DNA from: Oscheius tipulae
Lineage: Eukaryota; Nematoda; Chromadorea; Rhabditida; Rhabditidae
Length of the DNA stretch: 64,000 nt
Assembly (NCBI GenBank): GCA_037178975.1
Contig: JASJZH010000004.1
Coordinates: 8,060,001-8,124,000 of the forward strand
Reading direction: 5' to 3'
Under the pieces are notes generated by a model that worked only from the letters and a program-made list of their open reading frames with translations, had not been told where the DNA came from and made no database searches. A program made the position numbers and the translations under genes. Below, in pieces: positions 1 to 12,000 of this stretch. How positions within the stretch are numbered: the first letter of the stretch is position 1; each line of letters begins with the position of its first letter.

Positions 1-1067
1 AGCGCCTTAGGCTCGTTTTAAGACTCACCCCTGTACTTGTCCGTCGATGGATTTTTCTGCTTCATGATGTCAATGGGAGACATCATCAATCCGTGAAGAA
101 TTGCCAGGAACATTGCCATGATAATGAACCTAATAGTGAAACCTATTAGCAGGTATCGAATGTACTTACGGTATCTTCCGAATGAACTCTTTAACCCAGC
201 CTTTTCTCTTGCTTACTGGTTCTTCCTCTTTCCCGTTTGGGTTTTCACTAACTTCCTCGTCTGCCCAATTCTTTCCCGTTCCAGATACAGCATCAAGTTT
301 ATCTTCTTCTCCGGACTTTGGTTTTACAAAGACAAAGAAGATGCCACTGAGAATGGTCAATGCTAGACCAATATAGTTAAGCCATTGGTAGGCTACTTCA
401 GTGGCTGAAAGCCAGCCAAAAAGACCAAACCGAGCAACACTCCAGCCTACCATGATCTGAAACAAGGGGCCTTTCGATGCAAGCGAAAAAATGGCTACCT
501 GCATAGTTCCCCAGATCAAAAGACTGAGTCCCATTCCGAGACCGCCGACAATAGGAACAGAGAAGACATTACCTAAAACAGATACAGTATATTATTTCAA
601 GGACTAAAAGCGCAGGACAAGACAGTTTCTTCCTTATCCTCAAATATTTCCTTTCTTCTTTTGACGCACAAACGAACAGCGAGCAAGCGTATGAATTCTA
701 GTGGAAAGCGAGTTCTGCCTTATTATGCATAAGGAATCGAGAAAAACAAGCGTTGAAAAAACTTGATGCTTACCAGTAGCATAAAGTAGACCCCCGATAC
801 CGACGACCCATTCAAAGTCGGGAAAGCCGCGTATACAGTTGATCACAAAGCCGGTAATGAACACCACACCGCATTCAACCCACTGAACGAAGAAGCCTAG
901 AAAAAATCTCTAGTCTCTATAAAAAAAAGTTTCTCGCCATCTCTACAATCGACACCCTTCAGCGGAATAAACATTGTTCCGAAGCCTACGCACGAGACAA
1001 TCATAGCACAGTAGCCAACAATTAGATCTGTTGTTGAGGTATCTGTTGGTACGTCTGCGACGTTCAT
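1..1067 (-). CDS. TMEM144: TMEM144-like multipass carbohydrate transporter (3' end outside window)
   Basis: This is a multipass membrane protein of the TMEM144 family, putative carbohydrate transporters of the drug/metabolite transporter fold. The start is the ATG at 1065-1067, opening MNVADVPTDTST, followed by a membrane segment ending GFGTMFIPLK, the family's N-terminal signature. Exon 2 (about 779-900) gives FFVQWVECG...FVINCIRGFPDFEW. Exon 3 (about 178-574) gives VFSVPIVGGLGMGLSLLIWG and WSVARFGLFGW, then a charged loop rich in Glu and Lys. The last visible exon reads MAMFLAILHGLMMSPIDIM and continues past the left edge. Intron 1 fits best as a GC-AG intron of about 41 nt. Order and spacing of the motifs match TMEM144. 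The family assignment is secure. The transported substrate is not known from sequence. Confidence 0.85.
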
Positions 1068-1107
1068 TTCTAAAACAATTTGTGTAGAGAACGGACAAGG
1101 AAACAAA

Positions 1108-2249
1108 AAGAGGCGGGTGCCAACACTAAAGGTGCCAAATGATGGGAGATAACCCGTGTTCTTTTGTGATAAAATGGCACCTCTGTGTTTGCTGACAACT
1201 TTTTGGGGGTCTTTTTAGGAGCTAAAGATTAAAGAGCGGATGATGGTGATAGCAATAACCACTTTAACTGAAGAAGATGTGTTGAAAACATATGCGAATG
1301 TCGGCCTGTTTTTTAACAAATATATTGTACGAGAATTCGCAGTTCTTCAGTACTTCTTTTATGATAGTACGTCAAGCTTGTGCTTAGCTGTAGAACAAAA
1401 GTAAAAAGGAGGACAGCTCGTGAGCCTCTATTAGCTAATGACAAATTAATCTCTTCGAGATAACTCAATTCTCAAAGAGTAAAAAGACAAGTTCGGTTGC
1501 CTCGAAAGCTTATTCGTATAGTAGACAGGCTGCAGTGGACAAATCAGAAAGGTGGGGGAGAGAGTCTTTGTAAATGCCGAGAGTATTGTCCATTGAAAAG
1601 AACATGGAAAGTTTATTGGTGACGATCAAGGAATAGTGGGAGAAATCGATGTGACCGCGACTGAAGGAATGAAAAGGCAACAGGAACTGATCGTGTGAAG
1701 AACACCTGTTTTCCGCTTTCCAGCCACTGAAATGATTAATGTTTGCTCAAAACACGGCCAACATGCGCTAGAGGAAGAAGGATGATGCACTCGTGTCTTT
1801 CCCGGTAATGCTAAAAGTAAACAAAATCAGAATGTTTGGGTAACGTAACACTAAGAAAACAAAAAACGGTTAAACAGTGCTATTGTATGATTAGGAAGTG
1901 TGCACCAGAAGTGACCCATGAACTTAGAATGGTTATTAATTTTGGCTGCACTTGATCACTTGTTGTTTTCCTGCGACCTGGTCGGACATTATCAGCTGAG
2001 CGCTGCGGCGACTCTTTCCTAAATAGTAAAGAGTTTCCCTTCTTTTTTTCACTAAAGTGAACATTTCGAAAAACGGTGCACCTCTATCTCACTCCCATTA
2101 TACAACTTTTCGTAATTTGTGTAAAAAAAACCAATTAAAACAAACATCTCGGAAACTGGACTTGAAAAGACAAGAACTCCACAACTGTCACTTCTTTTCT
2201 CACTACTTTATTATTAACTTCTTTATTTGAGGTAAGATTTCAGCTCAAG
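1108..2249. other. intergenic region between two divergent genes
   Basis: This is the presumed shared upstream region of the TMEM144-like gene (minus) and the coiled-coil gene (plus). It has many stops in all frames, and I see no coding exon, RNA gene or strong repeat. Confidence 0.5.
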
Positions 2250-3884
2250 ATGACAACTTTGGACAAGCAGAATATTGCTCAAAATAATTTTGATGATGCC
2301 TTTTATGAGCAAATCGAAAACTCTGCTCCTGCCGTTTATTCGTCTCTGTCACTTTCAGGTGAACTTTTTCTGAAGTTTGTGTTAAACCTCATCAGAAACA
2401 AAATCATCGTCATCAAATCAAATTCATCAAATTGGCAGGTTCGTCAGAGAGAATCTACATGGTGATGCTACCTCGTCCGCTCCTATTGATGACGCGTGAG
2501 TAACACTATTAGAATGAAAAGCGAAATTTTACAGCGCTCATATCCTTGGGATGGATCAGATCAAGCTTACAACTCTCCGCGAGATTCTGACGGCTGTAGA
2601 TGTTCCAACTGCTCCGAATCTCGTCTATTCTGGATGCGATTGGCTTGTTCCTTTAGGAAGACAAGGTGAGTCATCGCTTTAGTTTTGCTCACATTTTTCC
2701 CAGAAACCAACGCAAATAATGTCCAAGCTCATCTTAAATGGGATGAGGCAAGACTGAAATGGTTGAATGAGATTTATAAGCAGTTTGCAATGGAAAAGAA
2801 GGACACTCTGATCATAAAGAAAAAGCTAGATGGGGTTCAATCGAAAACTGCTGTTTCAAGAACGCCTGAATAATGCTACAGTCGTTTATAACCACAAGGC
2901 GGATCCAAAACTACTTAGGAAAACCTCTTTGAAGACGAACTCGGATCTCACTAGTGTAGCTACCAGGTAATTATTTACAGTTGTTTTGTTTAATATTATG
3001 CCATGCGCTGATCGTAATAGATGAATGACTTTTTCAGTACTCCGCTTTTCCAAGAAGGCGTCTCAACAGCCAAGCAGTCCATTCCTCAACCCCAAGTACC
3101 TATCAATAGCGAGAGTGAGTCCATGACTAGATCTTTCATCAAATTTGTTTGTTAGGAAACGACCTAGTAGCTGCCACATCAACTGCACCGTCTCTGTTTT
3201 ACCAATTTAGCACTAAACTGGCCTCGTCCTTAGGACCAGTAGCCATGTGGAAGTTCTCGGATTTGATTAATACACAAAGAACTGGTCACAGCCTGGAGGC
3301 GCAGATAGATCCACTCAAAATGAAAGCACAGGCTAAAGAACGCTGGGAGCAGATTCAGACAATCTGCCAAACTTCTCAGACATCTTCGGAACCAGCTGCA
3401 GCTGAGACTGTGAAGGTGAAGCGTAAGAATCTAGATGTTTGAGCAAACTAACTCAGTTACCTCGAAACCTAAGCTTGACAGATGAGCAGATCGCGCAAAT
3501 TCGGGACCCGCTTATGCAAGAGATCCGGAAACTGAAAGAAGAAATGAAGAAGCTTATAGAACAATTTCCAATCAATAATGAGATAGCAAGATCAGGCAGG
3601 CAATTTAAAAATGATAGACAAAACGTTTTTCAGAAGTCTACGCGGAGCCTATCAGTGATAACGAGATTCAAATGAGGGGAAGACGTTTTGAAGAACGAGA
3701 ACATCATAACAGAGGGAGGAGACAGGTAGTCCATTCGTTTACTTTGAATGTTCAAATGCTTTCAGCAACAGAGCACGAGAGCCCAATTTCTGAAAGTTCG
3801 AACTCACCACGACTTGTCCGGCTGGGATCACCAAGCCCGTCAGAATACGAAGTAATCATCGATGATTTGGATGTTTCCATCTAG
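2250..3884 (+). CDS. unrecognised multi-exon protein with charged coiled-coil segments, possibly frameshifted
   Basis: I do not recognise this gene. It begins MTTLDKQNIAQNN at 2250. A second block (about 2440-2665) reads AAHILGMDQIKLTTLREIL and CDWLVPLGRQ. It splices over a 38-nt intron into a charged helical block at about 2702 (WDEARLKWLNEIYKQF). Later blocks are at about 3050-3110, 3156-3423 (ending ETVK) and 3465 onward. The last has a lysine/glutamate coiled coil (IRKLKEEMKKLIEQF) and then an acidic, serine-rich tail ending IDDLDVSI. Introns are about 38-48 nt, one probably GC-AG. One oddity is a GGGG run near 2832 that throws the frame. With GGG the frame would continue into NRKLLFQERLNNATV, so either this is a base error or the gene is broken. 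The join between the first two exons is also uncertain. It may be a cytoskeletal or centrosomal structural protein, but this is only a guess from composition. Confidence 0.5.
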
Positions 3885-4309
3885 CAAGTGTTGCGACAAA
3901 GCTTCAATTTGGAATCTATGGTAAAGACTCTGTACAAACTTTTTCAATGTACATATCTTGTCGAGAATAAACTTTTAACGGGTTTTATCCGATCCTAAAC
4001 TCTCTAGAAAAATGCCCTCTCTTAAACTTCACTTCTGATTTGGTCTGCTTTTTGTAACAGTGTAACACTGAAAGAGAAATTATGCAGTGTTTTCAGCAAA
4101 GTCCATTACGAATTTTTCACATTTCTCCGCGGCAGGCGATGGTCTTATCGGCCGATCGATAGTTGTTTGTCATTTGAATTTCTAGCCATGAGCATTTAAT
4201 TTAAGGTTCACACTCCACTTTGCTTTCTCAGCGTTGGTTTTACGACTAAGCTCGTACGCTTTCAGTTTTTCGCTCAAGTCCTTACCACAAAAAGTAGGTT
4301 CAGACAGTC

Positions 4310-6536
4310 ATGGGACTGCCTCAAACCGTGAGCAATGTGGCAGACGGGATTCCTGTGGTAGGTTATGTCAAATGTTTGTCCTTTCTTCAAAGCGGTTAAA
4401 ATAGAACTGTAGCTATGATTCATGGACTAGCTGGAGATCATGCTGGAGCAAAAAGAGCTTTTATAGCCGCCAACAGAGCAACTTGCGGAGTTGCTGGTTT
4501 CTGTGTTGCAGGTCCTGTCGGGGCTGTAGCGGGTGGAGTAGCAGCTGGAATTATTCATGACTCTGCTCACAGTCTCATCACAAACAAGGATTTTACAAGA
4601 AGCTAGACAATGCAGTAAAGAATCCCAATCCTGAGACCATCATGGATGCAGTCGTGGTTCCTGTAGCCGACGGAATAACCGGATATGCAGCTGGGCAGTA
4701 TTGAGCTTAGCTCCTTCTCAAGCAGGTACGCATTATTGTTTATGCTTACTTTACATTTGGTTACAACGAGATTTCCAGGTAGTGCATCTGCTGCAAGCAA
4801 GGCTACGGTTAATGCGCCAGCAAATGTCGCTCTAAAAGCTGCACCGACATGCAATCTTGGTGCTGGAGGCGAACGCGTCTTCAGTTCCAAGACGTTATTC
4901 AGTCCATCATCAAAAAAGGTGGCTGTTGAATGTGGCACTGCGAAAGTAGTTCACTTCTTGGCCAAATCTTTAACACCTCCGCAACTCGAAACATGGCCGA
5001 GGACTACTTGGTCTCAAATCCAAAGGACTGCGCCGACACGAGCTACGTCACCATTCTTCGAGTTAAGCCTTGAGAAAGTCAACTTCGTTGACAATGAATC
5101 CGTCACTCAGCTGGAGGGATCCTTTGAGGAACTCCTTCATTTGGAAAATCAGCTATAATTGCCATATTCTTTCACCGGTACAGTAGGTATGTTTTGTTTT
5201 GGTCCAAGAGAAACTTGCTTTGAAGTATGGGATCCGTCTTAACCATGATGTGTGCGAAATAGTTATAAGTTACTTACTAATCTAACAAAAAGAAAGTTTT
5301 CAGCTTAAACTTGTCGAGCAGTGGCAGAAAGCTCTGAAGAAGAAGAAAAAGGAAGGCACGCTAGCTGCTTGCGTAACAATCCAAGCTCTTGTTGAAGCTT
5401 CTGTTGAAAATAAAGACGAGGATGAAGACGATGATGCAAAACTCAAAAATAGAACGATTTGTTTCAAGTCATTATAGTCAGTTTGAGTTTCAGTTGCGCT
5501 GCATTCAATGGAACATGTGCGGTTTTGTGGCTTAGATTCTTCGTTTGAATCAAAAAACCACGAGAGGCTGGTTTGCTCACCTGAAAAACCTGTCAGAGAT
5601 GGTCAATATGGAAAATCTTCAGAAGCCTGAAGTTTCTTCTCCTTCTACTGAAGAAACGTCCACATGTCCTCTTGCTGAACGAGTGAAGGTCAGAGACGAA
5701 TCCCTAGTTCCGTTTCTTGCCTCCTGTTTGGGCTTCAGAGTTGAGTGAGTTGTTAGTCTTGCACTGAAAGTTTCAACACAACAAGTTGCACAATCTGTTG
5801 TCTTAAATCTACTGTCTTTCAGATTCTCCTCTTCAGACACTACCGGTAGAAATGCTCGAAGAGGAACTGCCATTGCCTATAGACAGACCCAATTCTTCAC
5901 TTCCAGGAGAGCGGACAAAAATCAGCCAATTTTGGATCAAGACGATGTGCCAGGTAAAAAGCTTAGTTATGTCTAAGCAATTAGGTTTTCAGTACTCGAA
6001 GTGGTTAATACTATTTTTGACTTTCATTCAAAGCAACGTGCCTTCAAATCTGGAATGGTAGACAATTTGAGGACCCGCAATCTGACTTTTGTCGGAGCGT
6101 ATCTGTATTAATCTGGCAAAACCAACATTGACGAGAAAATTTATAACTTTGAGAAGGTTGTTCGCGAATTTAACAAGTGGAAAGGTAAGGTTGCTTTCCG
6201 AATTGTAACATTCAAAACGCTTAGGTGGGCTCATCATTTTCGCTCAACATGGACAAGAAGGAATACCGTGGACTGTGGAAGCAACGTGGTTACATCGACA
6301 TGCAAAATCCAAATTGGAGGACGAACAAGCACACCAATGTGAGTCCAGTTTTCAGATTCACCAAAAAGTAACCTTAGAAAGCTGGTGTGAGCGAGTCGGC
6401 AATCGACTACGTAATGGTGGAAGCTGGAAACGAGGGTCATGTTACCGTTAAGGAACCCATCAAGTTGAGCGGAGCAAGCCTTCACTACCCGATCTATTTT
6501 GAGGTTCATGACAGAACACCGGAGCAAAGCGGCTAG
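4310..6536 (+). pseudogene. copy A of a local Gly/Ala-rich two-copy gene family, disrupted
   Basis: The gene starts MGLPQTVSNVADGIPVVGYVK at 4310. After a 40-nt intron (4373-4412) comes MIHGLAGDHAGAK and a Gly/Ala-rich hydrophobic stretch. The frame then fails at the TTTT run at 4591-4594: continuation needs one more T to give YKKLDNAVKNPNPETIMDA. Later exons match copy B at 19.0-20.5 kb: a FEELL segment near 5130, an acidic run EDEDDD near 5420, and WNMCGFVA near 5510. There copy A has TAG (5533-5535) where copy B has CAG. The end encodes IDYVMVEAGNEGHV...VKEPIKLSG and stops at 6536. The nonsense codon and the frameshift argue for a pseudogene. The function of the family is unknown. Alanine/glycine helices of this kind suggest membrane association. 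Confidence 0.55.
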
Positions 6537-7407
6537 CTTCAGTGTGATACAGTGTGAATGCAAAATTAAAACTTGTTGCGGTTTTAGTTTCGGACACTGC
6601 AAAAGAGATAGATAAAAAAAACGGGGCACGGATAGAGGAAGTTGTAAGGAAAGATGATTAGAACTTTTTTGCGAACTACACTGCATCTTTGCTTTCTAAT
6701 TGAAAAGGCTCTTGTTACTACGTCCAAAAAATATTTCGAAAGTCTACCGTTATCAAACATTGACGTTTCTAATTTCTAATGTTTCTGCTATTAGCTCTGG
6801 TCTCAGCAGTTGATGGACAGGGGACCTTATCAGCAGAACTCCGAATCAACAGCTACTTATAAGCGGTAGATGGCAGGCTTCTGTTGGACTCGACCATGGT
6901 GTATCACCGATCACAGTCCTGCTCTCGAAAGGCTATAGACGCTGTATTTTAAGTTGTTTCTTAGAAAGCAAGCAAAAGTAGCTCTCCGTTTTCTTGATGT
7001 CACAATTCTCGACTCTTTCATAACTAGCGCTATCTTTTTACGACCGTGCTCCTTATCGTTTTCGTTTTCGTCTTTCAGCTAGATGTGCTTACTATTAATC
7101 TTCTCATCGATTTCAAAACGAGATTCTAAATATGTGAATCTCCATAAACTACGGTAGAATAGAGATTGGAGAGTACATTTTATGAGAGTTACATTAAATA
7201 AATTTAATAAGAATCACCGCCCTACATTCTGCAATTTTTCCTATTTCATTACTTACAAGCTCACCAAATTATGTAAAAACTTCAGACATCTCACTTACAA
7301 AAGTGCGTTTTAAGATGTTTTCTTGAAACTTAACACTAACCACAACTTCGTACACATTCCAACGTTTCAGCAAAGGTTTTATTTGGAAAGTCTGACAAGT
7401 GTATACG
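6537..7407. other. intergenic and 5' region of the NPL4-SecA gene
   Basis: I see no supported coding exon here. A TTTCAG acceptor at about 7366-7371 lies 36 nt before the ATG at 7408, and an in-frame TGA (7393-7395) closes the frame between them. The acceptor is therefore either the end of a 5'UTR intron or a spliced-leader site, not evidence for a coding exon upstream. Confidence 0.45.
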
Positions 7408-9057
7408 ATGGTTAGCGAAGATCTTGTCAACGATGTTGATGAAGTCGATCGCTATCTTGCGACAAAAGATGGAATTGTCGATGAAATAAAAGATGGAATA
7501 AGAGTGATTCTGAATCCGTATGATGAAAATCTTCTGAAATCGCGTGGAATCAAAAGAATGTCATTTCACGCTTATGCTCGAAAGCTTCAAAGCATTGCTG
7601 GTGTTAAGAAAAGCTTCCTGCTTCCAAAATCAAGGTTCGGTTATTATCTACGTGTCACAAATGTCTCAAGGATGAAAATCAGTAATAAGTGCAGTGGTCA
7701 TCGACCCTATCCCGACGGTCTTTGCAAGGAATGCAAGCCTCCACCTATAATTTTGAAGCAGCAGGTAAGCTTTATAAAAAGAAACAGTAAACCTATTGTT
7801 CAGGAGTTCTCTCATGTGGACGAAGTCGTTTTTGAGAATGATGCAATTCTGGACAATTTTTATGATCCTGTGCTTGAGTCTGGCGTTCAACGGGCAGGTT
7901 ATCTGATGGGAAGGTGGGTTTCTTTCTAGTTTCTTTTTTTTCTTTTTAGTTTCGCAATACTTTATTGTGTCAGATATGAGGTCTGTTCTACAGTTCCCCT
8001 TGGTATACGAGCTGTTGTATGTGCGATCTACATTCCTTCTCAAAATGAATTGAACGATAATGTTGAACTCCAAGCGGATAAAAATCAGCAGAAAATCACA
8101 AAACTTTGTGAATGGCTAGATATGAAACGAATAGGATGGATATATACTTGCTTCTCCAGATACACCGTATATGAGTTTCTTTGTGAAAAACAAGTTTTTA
8201 GGGATTGATAGTGCCCAGTTCCAAAGAATGTGTGACTGCAGCTATGCTTCAGTTGAAATACAAAAATTGTACTCCATACGATTCAAACAAAGATTACGGT
8301 TCCAAGTGAGAAGTACGTGTTTTAATTCATCACCGAAAAGTTTAGGTTCATCTCTGTAGCAGTCTACAAAACGAATTCGGGAAACTTTCAACTGTTTGGT
8401 TATCAAGTATGACCTTTGTTTACAAAACCTAACAGGATTCAGATGTCAAGTCAATTCTCCGACCTCGTAGATGCTCAATTGATTCATGCTTCCAATTCCT
8501 TAAAACTGATTGACTTCCGCAAAAAACCTCTCACACGTAAACAATACATTCCGGCTATTTCTCATGTCGTGAGTAACTGAACTTTTATTTTAAACTTTGG
8601 TTTAGAGCCAGAAAGGGGTAGTCGAGCACAATGTAACTTCCCTCCACGTCGGTCATTTTGTTCTTGACATTCCGACACAAGTAGCTCAATTCCCATTGTT
8701 CACTTTCTGTAGCGACAAATCCATAAACTTGACAGAGGTAGTATTCTTTTATTTCAAAAATGTTTTTAGGATACTTCTGTAATAATTAAAATTGTGGGAT
8801 CTTCTACAGTTAAAATTTTCTATGAGAAGCTCGCAAATTTTCAATTTATCAAAGAGCTTGCCATTAATTCTGTTGTAAAGTTTACAGACAAAGAGCTGAA
8901 GGTTTGAAATAGTTTAATATTCAAAGACTCTAATTTTAGGAACTGTGCGAAGTGATTGTTGAAAAAAGTGCACAAGGTGCAAGCATGTGGAGCGAAGAAT
9001 GTGAGAGCTGGAAAGCACTTCTCAGACATTACCGTTGGCTCCATCAATTGAGTTCTG
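7408..9057 (+). other. npl4: NPL4 module of the fusion (lacks UBX-like domain and first zinc-binding loop)
   Basis: Family landmarks appear in the expected order: DEVDRYLATKDG, then MSFHAYARKL. Next is one zinc-binding loop with the C-x3-H...C-x2-C pattern (CSGHRPYPDGLCKEC), then HVDEVVFEN, VPLGIRAVVCAIY and KRIGWIYT. After these come VPSSKECVTA, DYGSKFISVAV, LFGYQ and a C-terminal helical segment ending WLHQL. The module is about 444 residues. It starts directly at the linker that follows the UBX-like domain in other NPL4s. The first zinc-binding site seen in typical NPL4 proteins is missing between YLATKDG and LNPYDENLL. An in-frame stop at 7393 supports this short start. All nine internal and bordering introns are 32-60 nt. 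Confidence 0.82.
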
Positions 9058-12000
9058 GTGAGTAAAGCAGTGTTTTATATACATCCCTGTTTAGGAAAAC
9101 AAGAAATCAAAAAAGTCCAGTATAGCATCGTAGAGATAGAAAGTCTTGTTCGTTCGTTCTTCGAAACTGTTTTTGGTATGTCATCTCCCGGAACTCTTTC
9201 TCTGCTTTCATTGAAGAAAAACTTGAATTTGAAGCTATCCATGAGCGACGAGAAGATTGTGGAAAGGCTATGGACCAAAGTTATTCTTGAACACTGGGTA
9301 GATAATGCTGTAGCCTCTTTCAAATCTTGGTTGGATCAAAAGCCGGATCTGAAAGCCATTCAACAAAAGATGGAGACGCTGCAAACTTCGGAATTTTGGA
9401 GTATCACCGAACTTGAAGGCAAGGATCTGCAGAAGACTATTGCACAACACAAAAGTTTGTTCAACCAAGAGGACCTATTGAACTCTACGAGACTGTATTC
9501 GCAGGACTGCATGACGCTCTTGTTGGAACAGAACCAGTCCATTGCCAACGAACTTCGCTTTTTAGAATTTTTTGTTCAAGAGCTCAAAGAGCGTGCTGAT
9601 TCAAAATACTTGTCCAACTACCGTGACATGGTAACCAGTACTGCTGTTGCTACGGACCAACGTTTTCGTCAAATTCTCAACTATGTCATCGGTCACAACA
9701 GAGAAGAAAACCAGCTCGCTGTTCTGGCACGGCTGCTTTTGGACGAGAAAAGTTTTTTTCTAAGCAAAGAATTCTTCAAAATTGTGGAGAAGTTTTTCGA
9801 GCCAACGAAGATCACTACGGAGACTGTTAACGGAATCATGATTGCAAAAATAACCGGAAGCATGTATTCCGTTTCCTACATACTTCCATGTGTGGTAAGC
9901 AATATTCAAGAAGTTCATTTCACCAGTCATTTTTCAATCACCTTGGATGAAGATATTCATTTGCCTGGAAAAAATGTCTACATCAGGACTGAACGACTCG
10001 TGATTCCAAAGAGACAGGTCATTGACGTCTCCGGCTCCAACAGTTATCACTCTTACTCGTATGCCGCCGGTATGACAAGTAGTGGAGAAGGCCGCGACGG
10101 CAAAGACGGCTATGCTGGAGAAAGTGCTGGAAATGTGCTTATTGAAGCAGCCAGACTTGACAGAAACAATCTCACAGTGCTCGCAAACGGAGGAGATGGA
10201 AGCGCTGGCCAGAAAGGCGGTAGTGGAAGAGATGGTGTGGACGGAAAAGGATTTACCACTCAATATTTCCAAAAAATGTTTCCACCTGCTTCGCCTTTAA
10301 TTAAGGGACTGCGATCATGTCAAGTTGCAAAAATAATTGGAAGCATCGAGGCCAACTTAGACACTGTCATAAAAGCTTGGTGGTCCGGAGAAGACGCAAA
10401 CACATGCCACGGCGTTTGGGAGAACATCAAAAATGTCAGGAAACACTATTCTTCGAAGAGCGTACTTGCATGGCATCGATTTATCCACAACGATTATCAG
10501 GATCTGCAAGTCTATCTAGAAGTTATGCTCAGATCTGGAGTGAAAATCACGTTTTCCTTCGAATGTGGAGGTCACTTTTCTTGGACAAACTGTCAAAGTT
10601 ATTGTCTCGCCGAAGGAAGCAAAGGTACTCTCGGAGGAGAAGGTGGAACTGCTGGACATGGCGGACAAGGAGGCTTTGCTGGTTCAATCACTATTAATCA
10701 AGAAACCCATGTCGGCTCAGATGGTTTGATTGGAAAGACTGGAGAGCGAGGCAAACATGGGAAGCATGGGAAAAACGGATGGGATATCGGATGGATGGAC
10801 TACTCTTGCACCGGCTCATCTCCTGAAAAAACTTGGCCTAAATGGAGAGGAGAAGGCCACGACGCCAAATTGGAAAGCAAGTGGTACACAAGGGACTCCA
10901 CCAACACAGTTCTTTGTACCTATCGGAAATACGCACTAAGCAAAAACGATCACAATATGTCCATTTTGACCAAGACTTTGGAACATCCAAAACAACGAGA
11001 AACTACAGTAAATACTTCCCGAAAAACAGATCGCGACCATCATGCAAATGCTACCAAAAAGAGCAATATTTCGGTTTCTGCGTCGCGTCAAGAGCAAAGT
11101 GTTTCTGATATTGTGGAAGGTCTCATCACTTCTCTCCGTGACTCTCACACACAAAGGACGAATTTGGTAAAACAACTTCATTTAATCTCCCAGGATCAGG
11201 TGATAGCGGATATGACTATTAATCACCAGATGCAATACGAACATGCTGTGAAAAAGGTCAAGTTCTCTAGCAATGGAGACTTGCTGGCAGCTTCCGATCA
11301 CAAAAGAAACGTTGAATCCAAGCGACAACAGTACTTTTCAAAGCTGTTCAATCTACTTGGAATGATGAACTTATCACCAGAAATATTAAATAAACTCAGC
11401 CCAGAAGAAGACTGTTGCACCAAAGTAAATGATGATAGGTTTCTTCGAGTACAAGCAAAAAATCAAGCAAAATTCTTCGAGGAACTCGTTGAATTCTTTA
11501 ATCGTGCTGTTTCTACTGGAATCATGAAGCATTTTTCTACAAATCACTTTGTTGAAGGTTTTGAACAGCTCAGGAAAAAGAAAACAGGCAAAGAAGAGAA
11601 CGAGGACGACAGCAAATGGCTAAACGTGGTCCGCGAATTTGCTACTAACAGTTTTGAACTGAATGATGACCGTGATCTGGAGGTTGTTCTTGGCAAGTAC
11701 CACAAATTGCTTCAATTTGAACAAGACGGAATGATTATCTTCGACATGGTATTGAAACGTTTGGATCGAGCATGTTTGGAAAGCAAGAAGTTCAAGAAGT
11801 TATTCAAGGAACATTTGAAACAGAAACCATCGTTCGCTTCGTACTGCCATCTGGAGCTTTATTCGCAGATGAACAATCTCAACGTTATGCTTTTTGAGTT
11901 CAACAGAGACAACACTCCATTTTTGAAGAAACAGTTCAACAAATCAGGAAAAAACGTTTTACACGTTGTGCTCGACGAGAATGGTGTCCCGCACCAAATG

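Noticed and set aside
4585-4620. A 28-nt intron to explain the shared frame break in copies A and B
   Set aside because: Copy B lacks the GT at the required position, and the spliced frame would hit a stop.
9058-9094. Start of a free-standing SecA protein at the GTG at 9058 (MSKAVFYIH...)
   Set aside because: This GTG is the GT of a consensus splice donor and the residues up to 9094 are intron sequence. Nuclear animal genes do not normally start at GTG.
10075-10790. Glycine-rich stretches as a separate collagen gene
   Set aside because: They lack the strict Gly-X-Y phase and cuticle-collagen termini and are continuous with the SecA frame.
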